Below are positions 6,192-9,678 of a DNA stretch of 9,678 nt, one piece after another. The position numbers were made by a program, and so were the translations under genes. The notes under the pieces are model-generated. The model was given only the letters and a program-made list of their open reading frames with translations. It was not told where the DNA came from and searched no databases. The stretch comes from Ruminococcus sp. (GTDB lineage Bacteria; Bacillota_A; Clostridia; Oscillospirales; Ruminococcaceae). Within the stretch, counting starts at the first letter, position 1. Each line of letters opens with the position of its first letter. The DNA is taken from positions 1 through 9,678 of the forward strand of contig JAFOMV010000009.1 of the NCBI GenBank assembly GCA_017418765.1, in the 5' to 3' direction.

Positions 6192-7460
6192 TCAGTTATT
6201 GTCAATATCTGTTATATCAGTGTTTATCCTGACTTTATTTCTCAGCAGTATGACAGCGATAATATTCGGAAACGCCATCAATCCGTTGAAAATATCAGAT
6301 AGCGTCCATACAGCTCTTATCGATATTATTGCTCCTAAGGAGGCTGTAACTGCAAAAGCATATGAGAATTCCTTTTTCCATTTGCCGTCAGTTATGTATA
6401 TAAAAGCCGATTCACCGCAGTAGTACCATCCTATCAATGTACAGAAGGCGAATACAGCCATTTCAGCAGCAGTCAGAAATGAGGAACAATTCCCGAAAAC
6501 ATTTGAAAAAGCTCCCTGCACTGTTTTTTCGCCGCAGGCAAGGAGTGTAACGGCAGTAAGAGTACAGCATATCATTGTGTCGAAAAAAACTTCAAACATG
6601 CTCCACATACCTTGAGTATGCGGTGAATCGCTTTCGGCAGAGCTGTGGAGAATAGGAGAACTGCCAAGACCTGCTTCATTTGAAAATATGCCTCTTTTGA
6701 CGCCTGTTGTGACAGCTTTTGACAGGGTATATCCTGTTATGCCGCCTGCTGCTTGTTTTATGCCGAATGCTTCCTTGAAGATACATGAGAACGAATTGTA
6801 TATACCGTCATGATATTTTATAAGCACAGCTCCGCACATCAGAGCATATAGAACTGATACAGACGGCAGAAGAAACTGAGAGACCTTTCCTATCCGTTCT
6901 GCTCCTCCTCTGATAATAATGAGTATAACTGCACATGTCATAACAGCAATAACAGACGATGGGATATCTGCACAGTGATCAAGGCTTTCAGCAAATGAGC
7001 TTACCTGTACCATACCGCCCATCCCAAAGGCTGACAGTACACACATGACCGCAAAAAAACAGGCAAGTCTCCGGCAGCCAAGTCCGATTTCAAGATAAGC
7101 CATAGGCCCACGCAAGGTGTCACGGCTGTATTTTACTGAAAGGAAGTTTTCGGCATAAACGAGAGCCATTCCGAGAAAGGCAGATACCCACATCCAGAAA
7201 ACAGCTCCGGCACCTCCGACGGTCAAAGCTGCTGCAACGCCTGTAATATTCCCTGTACCCATAGCAGCTCCAAGTGACATACATACTGTTCTTAGCTGCG
7301 GTATTCCATTGTTCCTGCATTTGCTTTTCCTTAACAAGAAGAACGGAAGTCTTAATTGCATAACTTTAAGCTTTACAGTGAACATAAGCCCTGTCAGCAA
7401 TAAAAGCAGGACAAGCCCGTTTCCCCATATCAAATCACTCAATCTGTCAATTAAATGCAT
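6192..7460 (-). CDS. AGCS-family sodium:amino acid (alanine/glycine) symporter
   Basis: A 422-residue polytopic membrane protein that takes up a small neutral amino acid, usually alanine or glycine, with sodium (or protons). Seen: roughly ten or more hydrophobic segments; the family block GAAMGTGNITGVAAALTVGG (64-83) followed by 'AGAVFWMWVSAFLGMA'; 'AENFLSVKYS' (103-112); the signature GVKRGIFSNEAGLGSSP (253-269); and NGLMAFPN near the C terminus (392-399). Length is a little under the usual 440-480. The ATG at 7460 is chosen because GGAGG lies 5 bases upstream; a TTG at 7472 in the same frame overlaps that ribosome binding site and cannot be the start. It is divergent from the PH-domain pair and ends 50 nt before the rnj promoter without a clear terminator. 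Exact substrate cannot be read from the sequence, and I assign no symbol. Confidence 0.93.
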   Translation of the reverse strand: MHLIDRLSDLIWGNGLVLLLLLTGLMFTVKLKVMQLRLPFFLLRKSKCRNNGIPQLRTVCMSLGAAMGTGNITGVAAALTVGGAGAVFWMWVSAFLGMALVYAENFLSVKYSRDTLRGPMAYLEIGLGCRRLACFFAVMCVLSAFGMGGMVQVSSFAESLDHCADIPSSVIAVMTCAVILIIIRGGAERIGKVSQFLLPSVSVLYALMCGAVLIKYHDGIYNSFSCIFKEAFGIKQAAGGITGYTLSKAVTTGVKRGIFSNEAGLGSSPILHSSAESDSPHTQGMWSMFEVFFDTMICCTLTAVTLLACGEKTVQGAFSNVFGNCSSFLTAAEMAVFAFCTLIGWYYCGESAFIYITDGKWKKEFSYAFAVTASLGAIISIRAVWTLSDIFNGLMAFPNIIAVILLRNKVRINTDITDIDNN

Positions 7461-7465
7461 GATAT

Positions 7466-7470
7466 CCTCC
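7466..7470 (-). promoter_or_regulatory. ribosome binding site fixing the ATG start of the symporter
   Basis: GGAGG on the minus strand with a 5-base gap before ATG at 7460. An in-frame TTG (7472-7470) lies across its first base and would leave no ribosome binding site, so the longer frame is rejected. Confidence 0.85.
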
Positions 7471-7490
7471 AAAAATTCACAAATTATTGT

Positions 7491-7519
7491 TTTACTTTAA
7501 AGAATATTTATGATATAAT
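7491..7519 (+). promoter_or_regulatory. extended -10 sigma-A promoter for the PH-domain gene pair
   Basis: TTTACT (7491-7496), a 17-base spacer, then TATAAT (7514-7519) preceded by TG one base before, which is the extended -10 form. Start of transcription is predicted near 7526, giving a leader of about 48 nt. The AAGGAGG at 7561-7567 sits 6 bases before the ATG of the first gene. No obvious sigma-W-type promoter was seen here, in contrast to the Bacillus ydbST operon. Confidence 0.7.
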
Positions 7520-7527
7520 ATAAATAT
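7504..7527. repeat. AT-rich dyad straddling the -10 box in the divergent spacer
   Basis: atatttat (7504-7511) and ataaatat (7520-7527) are perfect 8 bp inverted arms around an 8-base spacer that contains the TATAAT box. It could be an operator shared by the divergent genes, but the low complexity makes chance likely. No clear minus-strand promoter for the symporter could be assigned; the best is TTGCGG followed after 17 bases by CATAAA, which is weak and overlaps this dyad. Confidence 0.3.
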
Positions 7528-7573
7528 GTCCGCAATACTGTATGGATAATAAAATATATAAAGGAGGCGGCAG

Positions 7574-8011
7574 ATGAAAGAATATTACCCTGATAAAAGA
7601 TGTCTTTGGACGATAAAGCTGATGATCATACCTATATATTTAGCTATCTGGTTTCTTTCGGGAAGATTTATCCCTGCGGCACTGATAGTGGATATCGTAA
7701 GGTGCACTGCTGCTGCCATTTGTATATTGCTCGGATACATATACTATCCGCTGTTTGTCAGAACTTTGAAATACACTGTTACTGATACAGAGATAAAGCG
7801 AAGCGGAGGAGTATTTATCAGGACTTTTCAGTCAGTAAGGTATTCTTCTGTTCAGTATATTACAACGGCAAGAGGTTCTTTTTCACAGTATACAGGACTG
7901 AATTTCATTCTATTCTTTGTATACGGCGGTCAGATGAGACTTCTTTTCCTGAGCCGTGAAGATTCAGATGAGATAATGCAGACAGCTTTTCTCAGACAGA
8001 GGGAGGAATGA
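7574..8011 (+). CDS. membrane protein with one bacterial PH domain (YdbS-like)
   Basis: A 145-residue inner-membrane protein. Seen: a short N-terminal segment, two membrane helices (about 11-29 and 42-62), then a cytoplasmic-type bPH2 (DUF304) domain from about 65 to 140 beginning with the typical 'KYTVTDTEIKRSGGVFIRT' pattern and a 'YSSVQYITTARG' strand-turn. Such proteins are nearly always paired with a larger multi-PH protein, as here. In Bacillus subtilis the YdbS/YdbT pair belongs to the SigW regulon and gives resistance to antimicrobial compounds made by related bacilli; the biochemical activity is unknown to me. The ATG at 7574 has AAGGAGG with a 6-base spacer. Its stop overlaps the next possible start by 3-4 nt. 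The function in this organism is inference. Confidence 0.85.
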   Translation: MKEYYPDKRCLWTIKLMIIPIYLAIWFLSGRFIPAALIVDIVRCTAAAICILLGYIYYPLFVRTLKYTVTDTEIKRSGGVFIRTFQSVRYSSVQYITTARGSFSQYTGLNFILFFVYGGQMRLLFLSREDSDEIMQTAFLRQREE

Positions 8012-8016
8012 GGATA

Positions 8017-9495
8017 ATGTATCATGAACACCCTCTCAGGATACTGAAGTATTCTGCTAAAAATATATGGCTCCTGATTTTTCCCTTTATACGTGGACTG
8101 AGAACATATCATTTCAGCAAGGATTTTTTCTATGCATGGATACAAGGTGCATGGAAAGATATATTAGTTATTTGTGTTATCATACTTTTCGGATTTATCA
8201 GATGGTTCTTTTCAAGGATAGAAGTAAATGACGATATGCTTATACATCATGACGGAGTATTTATAAAGCTGGATACATTTATTCCATTTGATAATATAAG
8301 CTGTGCAACTGTAGAAAGTCCTGTGCATCTGGCGATTTTTGGAGCAAAGAGACTGAGCTGTGACACAAGGGCAGGCATTTTTAAAGCGGTGGATATACGT
8401 TTGCTTGTTGATGCAGGCGTATGTAACGAGGTAATGAAGCATATCCCTGATGTGATAGAGAAGAACAGGTCAACTGCATTAAAAAGGCCGTCAGCTCTTT
8501 CCATTCTTCTTTTTTCCGTATTTTTTTCAAGCGGTTTTTCGGGAACGGTCTATGTAGCGATGTTCTTTTTCAAAGGCGGAGATATAGCCCATGATATAAT
8601 ATCCGTGTCATTGAGTACCTTAACAAGAGAGACTGCAAAGCTAACGGATAAGCTGCTTCTGAAAATACCATCATTTGCGCTTATGATAGGTGTTTTTTTT
8701 ATTGGCTCGTGGTTTGTTTCATTTGTTGTCAATCTTCTGCGGTATGCTCGGTTCAGGATAGACACAGACAACAAGTGCCTTAAAATATCCTATGGGATAT
8801 TCAACCGCATAGATTATCGCATAAGACTTGCACATATAAATTACACGGATATACGTCAGAATCTTATCATGAAGCTGTTCGGAGCAGTTGCTGTGAATAT
8901 AAGCTGTGCAGGATATGGTGCAGCTAAGAACCGTATGCCTGTATTGATGCCTGTGAAACGTGAAAAAGATATAGGCAAGGGACTTGAAAAAATGGGAGTT
9001 TTAAGCGGGACAGAGACAGAATTTCGTGCTCAAAAAGCGGGAGCAGGTTCGTATTTGCTTCTGCCTGTCATAACTGCTGTATCGGTAATACCTGTCTATC
9101 GTATTTCAATAGACGCTGTTACCAGCTTTTTCCCTAAACTGGCTGAGCTTTTTCATTTTGCAGCTGTAATGGCTGAGATCCCTTTAGCGTGGTTCATAAT
9201 AGTAAAAATAGCTGCGCTCCTGACGAGCGGCATATCTTTTTATGATGACAGCATTATCATAAGGTGTTCACAATGGAACAGTTTTCATACAGTTGTAGGC
9301 GAAAAGGAAAAAGTTGCGAAAGTTGAGATAGAGCAGAATCTCCTGCAGAAACTCAGCAGAAGATGTGCAGTCAGTATTTGGTTTGGCTCAGAGGAGTACA
9401 AGCGCTTTAAAGTAAAAGCAATAAGCGAGAACGATGGACGAAAGATAGCAGAAAAACTCGGATATAAGGAAATAATGCTTGACAATAAGCATTAA
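8017..9495 (+). CDS. membrane protein with three bacterial PH domains (YdbT-like)
   Basis: A protein of 492 residues (495 if it starts at 8008). Seen: a threefold pattern of a pair of hydrophobic segments followed by a PH-like beta domain. In approximate residues, membrane segments at 15-27 and 48-64 precede the first PH (65-135), 160-185 and 221-242 precede the second (245-327), and 345-363 and 375-404 precede the third (405-487). Each domain opens with a strand-hairpin of the bPH2 type, such as 'RIEVNDDMLIHHDGVFI' and 'RFRIDTDNKCLKISYGIF'. This is the architecture of YdbT, partner of the preceding gene. Start choice: ATG at 8008 overlaps the upstream stop but is only 1 base from GGAGG (8002-8006); ATG at 8017 is 10 bases away and is preferred, though coupled reinitiation at 8008 is possible. 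The last codons carry the rnpB -35 box. Confidence 0.85.
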   Translation: MYHEHPLRILKYSAKNIWLLIFPFIRGLRTYHFSKDFFYAWIQGAWKDILVICVIILFGFIRWFFSRIEVNDDMLIHHDGVFIKLDTFIPFDNISCATVESPVHLAIFGAKRLSCDTRAGIFKAVDIRLLVDAGVCNEVMKHIPDVIEKNRSTALKRPSALSILLFSVFFSSGFSGTVYVAMFFFKGGDIAHDIISVSLSTLTRETAKLTDKLLLKIPSFALMIGVFFIGSWFVSFVVNLLRYARFRIDTDNKCLKISYGIFNRIDYRIRLAHINYTDIRQNLIMKLFGAVAVNISCAGYGAAKNRMPVLMPVKREKDIGKGLEKMGVLSGTETEFRAQKAGAGSYLLLPVITAVSVIPVYRISIDAVTSFFPKLAELFHFAAVMAEIPLAWFIIVKIAALLTSGISFYDDSIIIRCSQWNSFHTVVGEKEKVAKVEIEQNLLQKLSRRCAVSIWFGSEEYKRFKVKAISENDGRKIAEKLGYKEIMLDNKH

Positions 9496-9507
9496 AAATG
9501 GTAAAAT
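9479..9507 (+). promoter_or_regulatory. promoter of rnpB, -35 box inside the end of the YdbT-like gene
   Basis: TTGACA (9479-9484), a 17-base spacer and TAAAAT (9502-9507) preceded by TG one base before (extended -10). The -35 hexamer overlaps the Leu-Asp-Asn codons close to the stop at 9493-9495. Transcription should begin near 9513, which fits the start of the RNase P RNA. Confidence 0.85.
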
Positions 9508-9512
9508 AGCAA

Positions 9513-9678
9513 AGTGAGCAGACTATGCGGCAGCGGAAACGCTTTAGTTTACGAGGAAAGTCCGGGCATCACAGAGCAGGGTAGCTGCTAACGGCAGCCG
9601 AGGGCGACCTTAGGGCAAGTGCAACAGAGATATACTGCCGTCCTTTCGGGCGGTGATGGTGGAAAGGCGGGGTAAGAG
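9513..9678 (+). ncRNA. rnpB: RNase P RNA, 5' part (cut by window edge)
   Basis: The catalytic RNA that, with the RnpA protein, removes 5' leaders from pre-tRNAs. Seen: the conserved core gaggaaagtccgggc (9552-9566), then cagggt followed by a gctgctaacggcagc stem (around 9580-9598) that corresponds to P8/P9, the conserved gcaacagaga (9621-9630), and the ggtaagag (9671-9678) before the window ends. A GAAA-capped helix agcg/cgct (about 9532-9543) fits P3. The segment ccgtcc-tttc-gggcgg (9638-9653) is a short perfect hairpin fitting a reduced P12. The core sequence resembles the ancestral class A type rather than the Bacillus class B type. The 3' half, including P15 and the completing strands of P4, lies outside. 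The 5' end is inferred from the promoter. Confidence 0.95.

Noticed and set aside
8212..8504. Two minus-strand open frames opposite the YdbT-like gene
   Set aside because: They overlap each other and the well-supported plus-strand gene, and have no ribosome binding site or recognisable domain.

Overview
The window reads as chromosomal housekeeping sequence from an anaerobic Firmicute of the Clostridia, most likely a Ruminococcus-like member of the Oscillospiraceae. The grounds are the gdpP-rplI-dnaB gene order typical of Firmicutes, an RNase J in place of an RNase E, a YdbS/YdbT pair, AGGAGG-type ribosome binding sites with occasional TTG and GTG starts, and moderate GC in genes with AT-rich spacers. 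The genus is inferred from general protein character, not from a search.

The left 60 percent (1-6141) is one minus-strand unit. Read in the direction of transcription it is: a near-consensus sigma-A promoter (TTGACA, 17 bp, TATAAT), a leader of about 318 nt, rnj (RNase J, GTG start), gdpP (c-di-AMP phosphodiesterase, TTG start), rplI (ribosomal protein L9), dnaB (replicative helicase) and the first 31 codons of tilS (tRNA-Ile lysidine synthase), which runs off the left edge. Gaps between genes are 50, 4, 12 and 2 nt, so this looks like one operon joining RNA decay, second-messenger turnover, translation and replication.

The long rnj leader is the least explained part. It holds a possible 29-codon reading frame with its own Shine-Dalgarno, a GC-rich hairpin with a T-rich tail overlapping the end of that frame, a pair of mutually exclusive inverted repeats, and a hairpin with a 9 bp perfect stem just upstream of the rnj ribosome binding site. 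I see no match to a riboswitch class or T-box that I know.

Upstream of that promoter and on the same strand (6192-7460) is an AGCS-family sodium:amino acid symporter. Its true start is an ATG just downstream of a strong GGAGG, not a more distal TTG. Facing away from it on the plus strand are two overlapping membrane PH-domain genes of the YdbS/YdbT type (7574-8011 and about 8017-9495). Their promoter is an extended -10 sigma-A promoter whose -10 sits inside an AT-rich dyad.

The window ends in the 5' part of the RNase P RNA gene (rnpB, from about 9513), whose -35 box is embedded in the last codons of the YdbT-like gene. No mobile element, CRISPR array, tRNA or rRNA was seen, and I found no convincing new multi-gene system. 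The best candidates for something undescribed are the rnj leader and its possible small peptide.
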